The notes beneath the pieces are model-generated. The model worked only from the letters and a program-made list of their open reading frames with translations, had not been told where the DNA came from and made no database searches. A stretch of DNA of 40,420 nucleotides, taken from positions 1 to 40,420 of the IMG/VR virus record IMGVR_UViG_3300018080_000309; one strand, 5' to 3'. The translations under genes were made by a program, and so were the position numbers. Of the stretch, positions 7,222 through 14,425 are shown in pieces. The stretch is from a virus. Within the stretch, counting starts at the first letter, position 1. The number at the start of each line of letters is the position of its first letter.

Positions 7222-7743
7222 TGCGTTCTCCTTTTGTTTTTGTTTACTTTCCTTTGGCATGGTCAATATAAGCCGGTCCTCGTCAGAAAGTGCTATTGCC
7301 ATTTGGTTCTTTTTTAAAAATGGGTAATTAGTTAATGCCAGCCCCAGTACGGTAAAACCGTGCCTTGCCCCGTTCTCATCCTGGTAATCCTCGGAAAACT
7401 CAGGGCTTATCCATCCGTACTTACGCTCCCTTATCATGTCAGCTGCATCCGTGGTAAACCATACATTGGCCCACAGTTCTTCATTAGCCAGATACAACCC
7501 CTTGATCAGTCCGGCATTCTCACCGCCTGCGTGGTCAAAGTTGACAGGCAGAACAGGCTCTCCGTTCACATCCGCTCTGGTGCCTATTTGACTATAAAAA
7601 TTCTCAACCGCATGAGCCAGGTCCGTCCCGTCACATTCAAACTTACCGAACAGCCCGTGGTTGAACTTCCCCTCATAGAGTATTTTAATATCTTTCAACT
7701 CTCCTGCAATATCTTTCAGCGGTATAAATATTCTGCCGTCCAT
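6649..7743 (-). CDS. Mu I-like capsid maturation protease with scaffold domain
   Basis: 364 aa. Residues 1-165 form the protease part, with 'PVNFDHAGG' around 66-74, 'YGWISPEFS' around 109-117 and 'GLALTNYPFL' at 134-143, all typical of the Mu-like I protease family. Residues 165-340 are a Lys/Glu-rich coiled coil, the scaffold, and the C-terminus is helical. The protease cuts scaffold and capsid arms during prohead maturation. An in-frame ribosome site and ATG at 7221 allow the scaffold alone to be made. The gene start has GGAGA upstream and lies 10 nt from the preceding 41-aa gene. Confidence 0.85.
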   Translation of the reverse strand: MDGRIFIPLKDIAGELKDIKILYEGKFNHGLFGKFECDGTDLAHAVENFYSQIGTRADVNGEPVLPVNFDHAGGENAGLIKGLYLANEELWANVWFTTDAADMIRERKYGWISPEFSEDYQDENGARHGFTVLGLALTNYPFLKKNQMAIALSDEDRLILTMPKESKQKQKENAMEKELREKLSLSEDDNVLEFVDGLLESDAKVKELSEEVEELKAYQLTAEKLEVKVAKFEETEKALNEKIEALKELAELGKKAQIELKEKEADSRVQKALEDKKITPAQVEAFKKLALNDSVMFDEIVGNATEVIDDEEVGSSGNEPEPETFEKACKEYATANKVSFNEAVKVISKDKPELFKKYRKSIGE

Positions 7744-7753
7744 AGGGTCTCCG

Positions 7754-7879
7754 TCAGCTTTTCTGTTTTTTAAGTGCGGTTAATATCTTACCAAGCGTTT
7801 TTTCTATTTGGTCCAGCTTCTTGACTACTCCCCTGGTCTCCGCTGATTTATACTCTCTAACCTTTTTCTTTTCTGGCAT
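7754..7879 (-). CDS. Small basic helical protein, 41 aa
   Basis: ATG at 7879 follows the portal stop almost directly (TAG then TAATG), with AAGGG as a weak ribosome site. The translation starts MPEKKKVREYKSAETRG and ends in 'LGKILTALKKQKS', a Lys-rich amphipathic helix. The TGA at 7754 sits within the ribosome site of the next gene. The tight packing supports a real gene; function unknown. Confidence 0.6.
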   Translation of the reverse strand: MPEKKKVREYKSAETRGVVKKLDQIEKTLGKILTALKKQKS

Positions 7880-7881
7880 TA

Positions 7882-10026
7882 CTAACCCTTCATATAAAAA
7901 TGAGTACCCCTGCATCTGTCAGCCGTTCCTTCGCAGTTCACATAGCCTTCATTACGGAACAGCTTGGAAAATGCGGAGTCTGCTGTAAATTCTTCGCCGT
8001 CAATAGCCACACACTCATTACAGATATTCTCGTCCATGATCTCAGAGCGTATAATCTTCGTTATCTTGTCTTTATGCTTCCGAGCCTCCACCATCCGGCC
8101 AAGCCCGTAATTCTGGTTGACCTGCTTACGCATTTCATCCTTGAACGTCCTAAGACTTAGCTTATCCAAAACTTCATAAAGTCTCTGTGAGTTAATCTCA
8201 TTATCAGCCTTCTGTGCCAGGATCTCCCGCTTCCACTCAGTCAACAAGGTCATGGCCAGGAGTCCTATCGCCATTTCCACTTTAGGCCGGACCGCCTTAC
8301 GAGCCTCACTCTCATCCTCGTATAGCTCATCCTGCAGCTTAATGTCCTGAGCTACCAACTCCTGCTTTATCTTCCCCTTGCCGTAGTCAAAAGTCTCACG
8401 CAACGGCTTGATCAGCTCTGAGGCAAACTTACCCTGCAATGGTACGTTGTACTTATCCATTTTAGCGGCAGTGTCTTTAACGCCTGCATGGGAGGCTAAA
8501 AGGCTTTTGCCCTTCTCTGTCATAGCCTTGATAATCTGTATGCGGTATGAGTCTCCGATATCAAATGCTTTCTCTCTAAAGTCGTTAAGCCTGTCTCTGA
8601 CTGCGTCCATACCAAACTGCTTTTCCAGCTTATTCATGGGCCGCCAGAACGTGAACGGTCTGTCCGGATCCGCCAGGTGTATCTCTCCACAACCGCAAGC
8701 CTCTACGTCCTTCGGCTCTTCTTCCTCTTCCTTATCCTCTTTAGGTGTCAAATCTAAAGGCATGGGCTTACGTTCTTGTATGCTTTCTTCGTTACGCTCC
8801 GGCAGGTCCAGCTTTTCACGTATAAAATCTTCCAGGTCATTGTCCGGCTGGACTATCTTCTTATCAACCAGAGTCGCCAACGTCTGGGCCACTACATCGT
8901 AATTGACGTCCTGCAGGTTAGAGCAGCGTAGCTTAGGGTATTGGGTCACATTGGCATAGTTCAGATGGACATACTCCGGTATAAACGTGCGCCCTTCGAA
9001 GCCTACGTTGAATACATCCTCGATATAATTTACAATAGACTGCAAGGATAGCAGAAACACATCACGCAACGACTCAGTCACCGCCCTTGCGCCTGTCTCT
9101 GTCTTACCCATCTGCAGGAACTGGGCCAGGATATTCGAGACTATCTCAGTATCATGGTATTTGATAGAGCGCATCAGATCAGAACCGGCCTTGCCCTTCA
9201 TGTCCAGGATCTCAAACTGCTGCTCTCCTACTGTAATGATATAGCCCTTTTCATGCGTCCTGAATGTCTCGCCCACCGATTCAGCGGCGTCAATGTCATC
9301 ATTGGTCGCCTGTTCAGGTAGGTGTATATGCGGCATTCCCGTACCAAGCCTGTCATGCTTGATAGCGTCTATCTTGAGCAAGGTGTCCTTTAAGAACCAG
9401 TTACGATATGCAGACCGCAACAGGGACGTACCCATATAATTATCGCCTTCCTGGTCATGCGTGAACAGCAATATCTTTTCAGCCGGAATACGCACGGTCT
9501 TATAAGTCCCACCAGGAAAGTACGCCCACTGCTCAACAGACTCTAAGTCGCCGGAATCATCTTGATAAAACCGCTGTATAGTCTTTGGCTTACGCGGCGC
9601 CAGCTTCTTCAAGGTATACCGCGAATCCTCCAAAGCATAGACTTTCTCGAACGGATAGAACCCGTATTGCAAATAGCGGAGGATCTCGGCCAGCTTATGG
9701 TTCCAGCTGAACGCGCCGTCGAATAATTGGCTTTCTACGTCTTCGGCGATAAGTATATCCTGATTGTCTTGAGATGCCGGTTCTACAACCCATGTAGCAG
9801 ACCTGACAGGCAGCCACACGGCCAGCATAGAGGCTTTAACTTGTGCATCCGTCCGTACCATCTTATCGTATATATCAAACATCTTAGTACCGGATAGATC
9901 AGCGTTGTACTCCTCACCAGATATGGTGCCGTAGTATATCTGTGTCCCCGTAGTCCCTAACTCACTTTTAGCCTTCTCTGCAAGCTTCTTCTCAACAGCT
10001 TTATTGATATACTTATCAAGTATCAT
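7882..10026 (-). CDS. Portal protein (DUF935, Mu gp29-like) fused to a MuF-type head domain
   Basis: 714 aa, much longer than a portal alone. Residues 1-420 are the portal: 'KMVRTDAQVKASMLAVWLPV' near the start, 'WNHKLAEILRYLQYGFYPFE', and a helical clip-to-crown region. After an acidic Glu/Asp/Lys linker (about 420-445) comes a helical segment and then a C-terminal MuF-like domain with 'IIRSEIMDENICNECVAIDG' and cysteines at 669, 672, 698 and 705. MuF-type minor head proteins are normally a separate gene next to the portal. Here the dodecameric portal would carry this domain into the head. The ATG overlaps the terminase stop (TAATG). Confidence 0.85.
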   Translation of the reverse strand: MILDKYINKAVEKKLAEKAKSELGTTGTQIYYGTISGEEYNADLSGTKMFDIYDKMVRTDAQVKASMLAVWLPVRSATWVVEPASQDNQDILIAEDVESQLFDGAFSWNHKLAEILRYLQYGFYPFEKVYALEDSRYTLKKLAPRKPKTIQRFYQDDSGDLESVEQWAYFPGGTYKTVRIPAEKILLFTHDQEGDNYMGTSLLRSAYRNWFLKDTLLKIDAIKHDRLGTGMPHIHLPEQATNDDIDAAESVGETFRTHEKGYIITVGEQQFEILDMKGKAGSDLMRSIKYHDTEIVSNILAQFLQMGKTETGARAVTESLRDVFLLSLQSIVNYIEDVFNVGFEGRTFIPEYVHLNYANVTQYPKLRCSNLQDVNYDVVAQTLATLVDKKIVQPDNDLEDFIREKLDLPERNEESIQERKPMPLDLTPKEDKEEEEEPKDVEACGCGEIHLADPDRPFTFWRPMNKLEKQFGMDAVRDRLNDFREKAFDIGDSYRIQIIKAMTEKGKSLLASHAGVKDTAAKMDKYNVPLQGKFASELIKPLRETFDYGKGKIKQELVAQDIKLQDELYEDESEARKAVRPKVEMAIGLLAMTLLTEWKREILAQKADNEINSQRLYEVLDKLSLRTFKDEMRKQVNQNYGLGRMVEARKHKDKITKIIRSEIMDENICNECVAIDGEEFTADSAFSKLFRNEGYVNCEGTADRCRGTHFYMKG

Positions 10027-11321
10027 TAAAAACTCCTGCTGCGCATCCCAGCTGCAAGCGGTCTGTGTTTTGGTTTATGCTTATCAGGTGCCCATCTCTC
10101 GCCTGCTCCATACTCCATTTTGTCTATAACCCTTTCAAGCGCCTCAATAGCATGGTCAGCCGCGGTATTCTGGTTCTCCCAAGTCAAGCCCTGCAGTTCC
10201 GATATAAGGTTGGGGCAGTTCTCAGACACAAACAGGCCACCCGTATCAAACGCCTTAAATACTTTAGGGAACCGTACCTCAAAGCGCACCGGATTAGGCC
10301 TAACATGGATTTTCCACTTTTCCTTGAACAGATCAGCCGGCGTCTTGCCGTCCTTTTCCTTCTGGAAAGTCCTGGGGCAGCCGTATGTCCCTTTGATATA
10401 ATTGTCAATCCCTAAGACGCTTCTTTTAGCGAGTACCGCACTTGCAGCGGCGTCTGGTAAACACTTGGTGCGGTAAAATTCGTCCAGTACATATATGGCA
10501 CCTGACGGGGCTTTCCATAGCCAGAGCCATACCATAGGATTGCTGTCTGATACTCCGTAGTCCTGTCCTTCATAGTATTCGCCCTCCCATACTTCATGTT
10601 TCGGCGCCTCTCTCACATGATCCCGTTCTGTAAAGCAGGAATAAATTAATCCCTCGTAGCCCTCATGCTTCCCGTTCAAATAACGATCGACCAGCTGTGA
10701 CGGCCAGTTTTCCTCCTTCTCCTCGTAGTATCTCTCCGGCAGGTTCTTAGCGTTCCAACGCGCAGGCGGCTGGAAGTATTTGTACAGATCATTCTTAGAA
10801 GGAGCTACAAACTTTTTCCAGCACCAATTATGTCCGGCAGGATTAGCCGTTAAAAATCCGGACAAGGGAACCGTAGTCGCCTTCAAGCGCCCTTCCAAGA
10901 TATTCCATACCATTGAGTCCAGCTCTTCAGCCTGTTCAAGCCAGAACCAGCCCAGGTTATAGTTGTTAAGCTGCTGTATGCGGCCCACCCTATCCATACC
11001 ACGCCAAAATATAGTTGACCCATTCGGGAATACATGGACCTTTTGAGAGTGTTTGTAATACGCTTCATACTGTGGAAAGTACTCATGAAACTGCTTGAGC
11101 GTAGTATCCCGATTATCAGACCAGACCTTACGCAGGACCATGCCTACGTTCCCAGGATACTCAACCGTCAACCGCTCAGACCTTAAAATAGCGCAGGTCG
11201 TTTTCCCGTTCCCGAACTCTCCGAAGAAGCCGCCGTACTTCCAATCACCGAAGACGAACTCGTCCTGCTCTTTGCAGAGCTTGAGGCGTTGTCTAATGTT
11301 TTCCGTTGCCGTCTTTTCCAT
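10026..11321 (-). CDS. Terminase large subunit
   Basis: 431 aa from ATG 11321 (a GTG two codons earlier is the alternative). This is the motor that packages DNA and cuts it. The Walker A motif 'GEFGNGKT' lies near residues 34-41, Walker B in 'LGWFWLEQAEEL' near 123-134, the coupling motif 'LTANPAG' near 157-163, and the RNase H-type nuclease begins with 'GQDYG' near 252-256, then 'LDEFYR' near 279-284. All core motifs are intact. It overlaps the small subunit by 29 nt and the portal by 3 nt. Confidence 0.93.
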   Translation of the reverse strand: MEKTATENIRQRLKLCKEQDEFVFGDWKYGGFFGEFGNGKTTCAILRSERLTVEYPGNVGMVLRKVWSDNRDTTLKQFHEYFPQYEAYYKHSQKVHVFPNGSTIFWRGMDRVGRIQQLNNYNLGWFWLEQAEELDSMVWNILEGRLKATTVPLSGFLTANPAGHNWCWKKFVAPSKNDLYKYFQPPARWNAKNLPERYYEEKEENWPSQLVDRYLNGKHEGYEGLIYSCFTERDHVREAPKHEVWEGEYYEGQDYGVSDSNPMVWLWLWKAPSGAIYVLDEFYRTKCLPDAAASAVLAKRSVLGIDNYIKGTYGCPRTFQKEKDGKTPADLFKEKWKIHVRPNPVRFEVRFPKVFKAFDTGGLFVSENCPNLISELQGLTWENQNTAADHAIEALERVIDKMEYGAGERWAPDKHKPKHRPLAAGMRSRSF

Positions 11322-11607
11322 TCCCACCTTCGGTAAAGCGTTCGACTAACAGTAAGCCCCGCTCTATGGCGGGTATGTCAATAGAGAGTTCTTTAGGTGC
11401 GAAAGGCACTACAAATTTATTAAACCAGCCTATAGGGTCTTTAGCAAGCATCTTTCTAAGTGCGCCCTCGAACAGAGCTTGAGTTTCGCTTTCCCTGCAA
11501 ATTTTATCAAGCAGAGCAAGCGCAGCAGTCCGGCCACTTGAACCCTTCGGCCTGCCTGGACCGCCTTTCTTCGCATACTCACCAAGATTTTTAGTAACAT
11601 CAGCCAT
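11293..11607 (-). CDS. Terminase small subunit, putative
   Basis: 104 aa from ATG 11607. The N-terminal 'GGPGRPKGSSGRTAALALLD' is typical of small terminase subunits and other phage DNA-binding proteins with a Gly/Arg/Pro N-arm. The middle ('EGALRKMLAKDPIGWFNKFV') is helical and the C-terminus is Gly/Asn/Lys-rich. It would recognise the packaging site and hand DNA to the large subunit. No clear Shine-Dalgarno site precedes it. It is the first gene after the terminator at 11640-11676 and thus opens the late operon. Confidence 0.75.
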   Translation of the reverse strand: MADVTKNLGEYAKKGGPGRPKGSSGRTAALALLDKICRESETQALFEGALRKMLAKDPIGWFNKFVVPFAPKELSIDIPAIERGLLLVERFTEGGNGKDGNGKH

Positions 11608-11639
11608 AGGTTTATCAGGTTTTTGAAACCAGCTCAAAT

Positions 11640-11676
11640 AAAAAACGCCTGTCGAGGTTTGACCCAAAAACAGGCG
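11640..11676 (-). terminator. Rho-independent terminator between the middle and late regions
   Basis: On the minus strand a CGCCTGT/ACAGGCG stem (7 bp, arms 11670-11676 and 11646-11652) is followed at once by TTTTTTATTT. The loop is 17 nt and may hold a further short GGT/ACC pairing. It lies 33 nt before the small terminase gene, so late genes need read-through, anti-termination, or a promoter I cannot see in the 33 nt between. Confidence 0.8.
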
Positions 11677-11677
11677 C

Positions 11678-11775
11678 AAGTCCTGGATATACCAGGGGGA
11701 TGTTTGCCTTGCCCTCCAACAGCTTCGGTAATCTCCGTTACTGTCGAGGGTATGTCTGGGTCACCAGACTTGTAC
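11678..11775 (-). ncRNA. Structured gene-free RNA segment upstream of the late operon
   Basis: About 100 nt without an ORF but dense in pairing. Hairpin A is GTCTGG-TGAC-CCAGAC (11754-11769). Hairpin B has arms 11741-11750 and 11712-11722 (CCCTC then GACAG against CTGTT, GGAGGG, about 10 bp with one bulge). Hairpin C is CCTGG-TATAT-CCAGG (11682-11696). The outer CAAGTC (11767-11772) and GACTTG (11678-11683) can also pair and close the whole element, in competition with A and C. The terminator follows. A cis-acting anti-termination RNA (HK022 put-like), a conditional terminator or part of a packaging site are all possible; no known family is recognised. Confidence 0.55.
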
Positions 11776-11778
11776 TGC

Positions 11779-11961
11779 TTAATCTCTTAACATTCCAAAA
11801 CCCGCTTTTAGCCTATACCCTACGCTACTTTGCATATAGGTATAGCAATCATGTGATTCAGCGGGGTGATCTCTCCTGATCCTGCAATATAGACAATACC
11901 GCTGTCCTTGATTCCCCTCAAGTTTATCTCCACACCCTCGGCATTTTCTATTTTTGCTCAC
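11779..11961 (-). CDS. Small zinc-ribbon protein, 60 aa
   Basis: Starts at GTG 11961. Cysteines form C-x2-C-x12-C-x2-C in the first half ('KCRGCGDKL' and 'RYCLYCRIRR'), a zinc-ribbon that usually binds nucleic acid or protein. The C-terminal part is not recognised. No strong ribosome site is seen, and a short AT-rich stretch (11962-11991) precedes it. It is the last gene before the structured region and terminator; a role in late gene control is possible by position only. Confidence 0.6.
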   Translation of the reverse strand: MSKNRKCRGCGDKLEGNQGQRYCLYCRIRRDHPAESHDCYTYMQSSVGYRLKAGFGMLRD

Positions 11962-11991
11962 TCTATAAGTTAATAATAATTTAACACACTT

Positions 11992-12237
11992 TCAAGACAA
12001 AAAACTTTTTTCTATACTGAATAGCTTTTTTCTGATCTTGCAGGCGATCCCATGCGGTACGTTATGAACGAACCAATCACAGAACCGTTCCGCTTGTTGC
12101 TCTTGGAACGCATCGCTTGCTAAAGTCTCCGCACTGGTTGAAACCATCTTGATTCTAAGGCTATCGCTGCCGTTATCTCTGTATTCCTTCTGTTTGTCCT
12201 GTATTGCAAACATACCAGCAAGTGAAAGCGGTCTCAT
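11992..12237 (-). CDS. Hypothetical protein, 81 aa
   Basis: ATG 12237 overlaps the preceding stop (TAATG) with GGAGGAC upstream. The protein is polar and mostly helical, with 'ETLASDAFQEQQAERFCDWF' in the middle and a basic C-terminus ('CKIRKKLFSIEKSF'). No family recognised. Last link of the coupled gene chain that begins near 17.2 kb. Confidence 0.6.
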   Translation of the reverse strand: MRPLSLAGMFAIQDKQKEYRDNGSDSLRIKMVSTSAETLASDAFQEQQAERFCDWFVHNVPHGIACKIRKKLFSIEKSFLS

Positions 12238-12407
12238 TAGTCCTCCTGTTTTACCATAGCCGTTATACCGTCTTTTCTCATGCGTGCCATCTTGTGCATC
12301 ATTTCGTTGTAAGTCCCGGTCTGTGCGTTCTGTTTTTCGCTTGACCAGCCACAGCCGGTCCAGTGCCGCTTACGCCCTTCTACAAAGGCTTCTATGCGGT
12401 GTCTCAT
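12237..12407 (-). CDS. Hypothetical basic protein, 56 aa
   Basis: ATG 12407 overlaps the stop of the upstream gene as ATGA, and its TAA overlaps the next ATG. The sequence has 'EGRKRHWTGCGWSSEKQ' and 'NEMMHKMARMRKDG', a pattern of small phage proteins of unknown function. The double translational coupling is the main support. Confidence 0.65.
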   Translation of the reverse strand: MRHRIEAFVEGRKRHWTGCGWSSEKQNAQTGTYNEMMHKMARMRKDGITAMVKQED

Positions 12408-12691
12408 TTATCCCACCCATCATTGTTAATTTTCACTCTATACGGCAATATTCCAGGCAACCCCAAATTTATACCATCATCAATATGCCTGCGTATTTTT
12501 TTTAATTGCTTTGACACTGCACCCTTTGTGAAATATTTAGATAAAAACCTTTTTGCATTGTATTCGTTATAATCAAATACTTCCAAAAATTCGGGAAGCC
12601 CCACAACAGCAATCCAATGCGCAAAAGCATATTTGCCTTTTTCCTTAATACAATAATCCATATACTTATAAATATCCGATTGATCTTTCAT
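12404..12691 (-). CDS. Hypothetical protein, 95 aa
   Basis: ATG 12691 with AAGGAG upstream. Helical, aromatic-rich, basic in the second half ('SKYFTKGAVSKQLKKIRRHI'). No recognised domain. The coding stretch is AT-richer than its neighbours, which may mark a separate origin. It overlaps the following gene as ATGA. Confidence 0.65.
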   Translation of the reverse strand: MKDQSDIYKYMDYCIKEKGKYAFAHWIAVVGLPEFLEVFDYNEYNAKRFLSKYFTKGAVSKQLKKIRRHIDDGINLGLPGILPYRVKINNDGWDK

Positions 12692-12710
12692 AGCGCACTC
12701 CTTTCCATCC

Positions 12711-12824
12711 TCATTTGACCTCCCATTTATCGCCTTGACTGAGTATGGCTATAACAATTAAGAATAGCCAAAAGATAGCCCCGGTAAACGCTAAAAAGCC
12801 GTATAAAATCTGTAATAGTATCAT
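12711..12824 (-). CDS. Small single-pass membrane protein, 37 aa
   Basis: ATG 12824 overlaps the formyltransferase stop as ATGA and has GGAGGG upstream. About 28 hydrophobic residues ('ILYGFLAFTGAIFWLFLIVI' and on) are followed by a short charged tail ending GDKWEVK. It is very likely a membrane peptide. Function unknown; such peptides in early phage operons can be exclusion or host-takeover factors. Confidence 0.7.
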   Translation of the reverse strand: MILLQILYGFLAFTGAIFWLFLIVIAILSQGDKWEVK

Positions 12825-13507
12825 AGACCCTCCATTCCTGTATGCCAGCTAATAACACCAAGTTGTTTTAGTTTATACCGATCCATCATTACCACTTCCT
12901 CGGCGTGCTTCATTCTGCGGTGCGGTTTATATTGTGCGGTCAATTCCTGCCGGCTGGCCAGATGCCTGCCTGCTTCGATCGAATCAATCAATAGCTTGAT
13001 CTCAAGCTCATACACTCGCATAGCCAGGTGGTAAAAATCCTCAAGCAGCTTCGGCTCGATAATCTGCCTTGATATCACGTGGCCTGTATCCGCTTCCTCA
13101 CCTACCTGATGCACCGTTACGCCTATGAGTTGATCCTCATAGATTGACCACTTCAGCGCATCCAATCCCCTGACTTCCGGCAATAGCCCTGGGTGTGCAT
13201 TGATAAACGGGCAGAGACTAATAACTTCCTTCGGCAAGATGCCTGCCCCGCCGATCAAAACTCGATCCAGCTCTTCATACTTGAATTGATTAACGTGGGC
13301 CAGGTGGGTAATCGGCAGCCCTAAGTTCTTAGCCATGACTGATGGATCAATCCCACCCGTTGGTCTGTGTGGATACAGGGGGATATGGTTCTTGCGCTCT
13401 TCCCATAGGGTAGTAATTATATGAGGCTTAATACCTCTTGCTACTAACCCCAATACTAAGTCGGTTGTTTTTCTGTGCGGCTTTCCGTAAGTGAGTACGC
13501 CTATCAT
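12821..13507 (-). CDS. Formyltransferase-family enzyme
   Basis: 228 aa of the GART/methionyl-tRNA formyltransferase fold. The catalytic Asn-His-Asp triad is present: Asn103 and His105 in 'FINAHPGLLP', Asp140 in 'EADTGHVI'. The folate-binding and core region 'RGLDALKWSIYEDQLIGVTV' is also typical. It lacks the C-terminal OB domain that methionyl-tRNA formyltransferase uses to hold tRNA, so the substrate may be a nucleotide, amino sugar or small amine instead. The N-terminus ('IGVLTYGKPHRKTTDLVLGL') departs from host versions. It overlaps the methyltransferase stop as ATGA and is therefore co-translated. Formyl transfer from 10-formyltetrahydrofolate is the family reaction; the acceptor is unknown. 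Confidence 0.8.
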   Translation of the reverse strand: MIGVLTYGKPHRKTTDLVLGLVARGIKPHIITTLWEERKNHIPLYPHRPTGGIDPSVMAKNLGLPITHLAHVNQFKYEELDRVLIGGAGILPKEVISLCPFINAHPGLLPEVRGLDALKWSIYEDQLIGVTVHQVGEEADTGHVISRQIIEPKLLEDFYHLAMRVYELEIKLLIDSIEAGRHLASRQELTAQYKPHRRMKHAEEVVMMDRYKLKQLGVISWHTGMEGL

Positions 13508-14070
13508 GTTTTCCTCCTCTGGACTCGTAACATAAACCGATAATTTAACCCCCTTACAAGCTGGCAGTTCTTAACATATACCTGATCGTAACAGTTGAAT
13601 ACCTTTTCATAGTTTCTCGGAAAATGTCGGGGAGATTTGTACAATTCATCTTCAAGGGTTATAACATACTCCGGTTTGATCCAATTCTCTATCGCCCAAA
13701 ATACGCCCTCAGACTCTGGGTGCAGATGCTCAAAAAAAGCGCAGGTAAACACGACATCAGCCTTAACATGAAACACCGCCAACTCCACCGTAGTGTTTAA
13801 TATATTTGGATAGACCCTGTGTTGATAAGCGGCTTTGTTGATCTCTACACCCATCAAGTTGTTATACCCCCGCTGGCTCAAATACTCCAAGTTGCGCCCG
13901 ATATTACACCCCAGCTCAACGATAGAATAATCCTTTGGTATAAATTCATTGAATACATCAGCAATCATATAAGTCCGCCCCGACGTATTTTTGTTGAATT
14001 TATAATTTGACCAATGATTAGTCTCTGACGGACTCACCCAATAATCCCATATCTGCCTGCAAGTTTTCAT
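13504..14070 (-). CDS. Class I SAM-dependent methyltransferase
   Basis: 188 aa. The SAM-binding motif I is 'VELGCNIGRNLEYL' at residues 51-64, with the acidic ribose-binding residue in 'GVEIN' (74-78). Motif IV-like 'VVFTCAFFEHLHPE' lies near 105-118. The pattern matches the small-molecule/RNA/sugar methyltransferases rather than DNA methylases, since there is no (D/N/S)PP(Y/F). ATGA overlaps on both sides couple it to the 113-aa gene and the formyltransferase. Substrate unknown. Confidence 0.82.
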   Translation of the reverse strand: MKTCRQIWDYWVSPSETNHWSNYKFNKNTSGRTYMIADVFNEFIPKDYSIVELGCNIGRNLEYLSQRGYNNLMGVEINKAAYQHRVYPNILNTTVELAVFHVKADVVFTCAFFEHLHPESEGVFWAIENWIKPEYVITLEDELYKSPRHFPRNYEKVFNCYDQVYVKNCQLVRGLNYRFMLRVQRRKT

Positions 14071-14408
14071 GTTTTCACCTTCCCTTCAAGATGCCGGAAT
14101 ATAGACTGCCATCCGTTCAAGATTGCCTCGAACGCCTCAAGTCCCTTGATAGCGTTCCGATAATAGCTTTCGGCCTTGTCCGCTTCTAACTTCTGCTTCC
14201 AGCAGTCACCTCTTGCCAACCTGTCTATCACGCTGACATACTCGCCTTCAGTTTTCAAACGCAGAACGGCGATAGACAGGGCCTTTTCATACTCGGCAAT
14301 AGTGGTGGCCTTCTTGTCTGCGTATTCCTTGATGGTGTCAAGGGTCTTTTCTATCTTGCCGATAGTTAGCTGTATCTCGGCTGCTACGCTTTCCACGCTG
14401 TTTTTCAT
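14067..14408 (-). CDS. Coiled-coil protein, 113 aa
   Basis: ATG 14408 has AAGGAGTGAGAG upstream, starting only about 6 nt after the end of the tRNA-like element. The N-terminal 60 residues form a heptad-rich helix ('TIGKIEKTLDTIKEYADKKA'); the rest is also helical. No catalytic motif and no recognised family. Position between an RNA ligase/tRNA-like RNA and a methyltransferase hints at an RNA-related accessory role, but that is inference. Confidence 0.65.
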   Translation of the reverse strand: MKNSVESVAAEIQLTIGKIEKTLDTIKEYADKKATTIAEYEKALSIAVLRLKTEGEYVSVIDRLARGDCWKQKLEADKAESYYRNAIKGLEAFEAILNGWQSIFRHLEGKVKT

Positions 14409-14425
14409 CTCTCACTCCTTATTAG

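Noticed and set aside
11678-11775. tRNA or known riboswitch in the structured region
   Set aside because: No T-loop, acceptor end or ligand-core motif that I recognise; left as an unassigned structured RNA.
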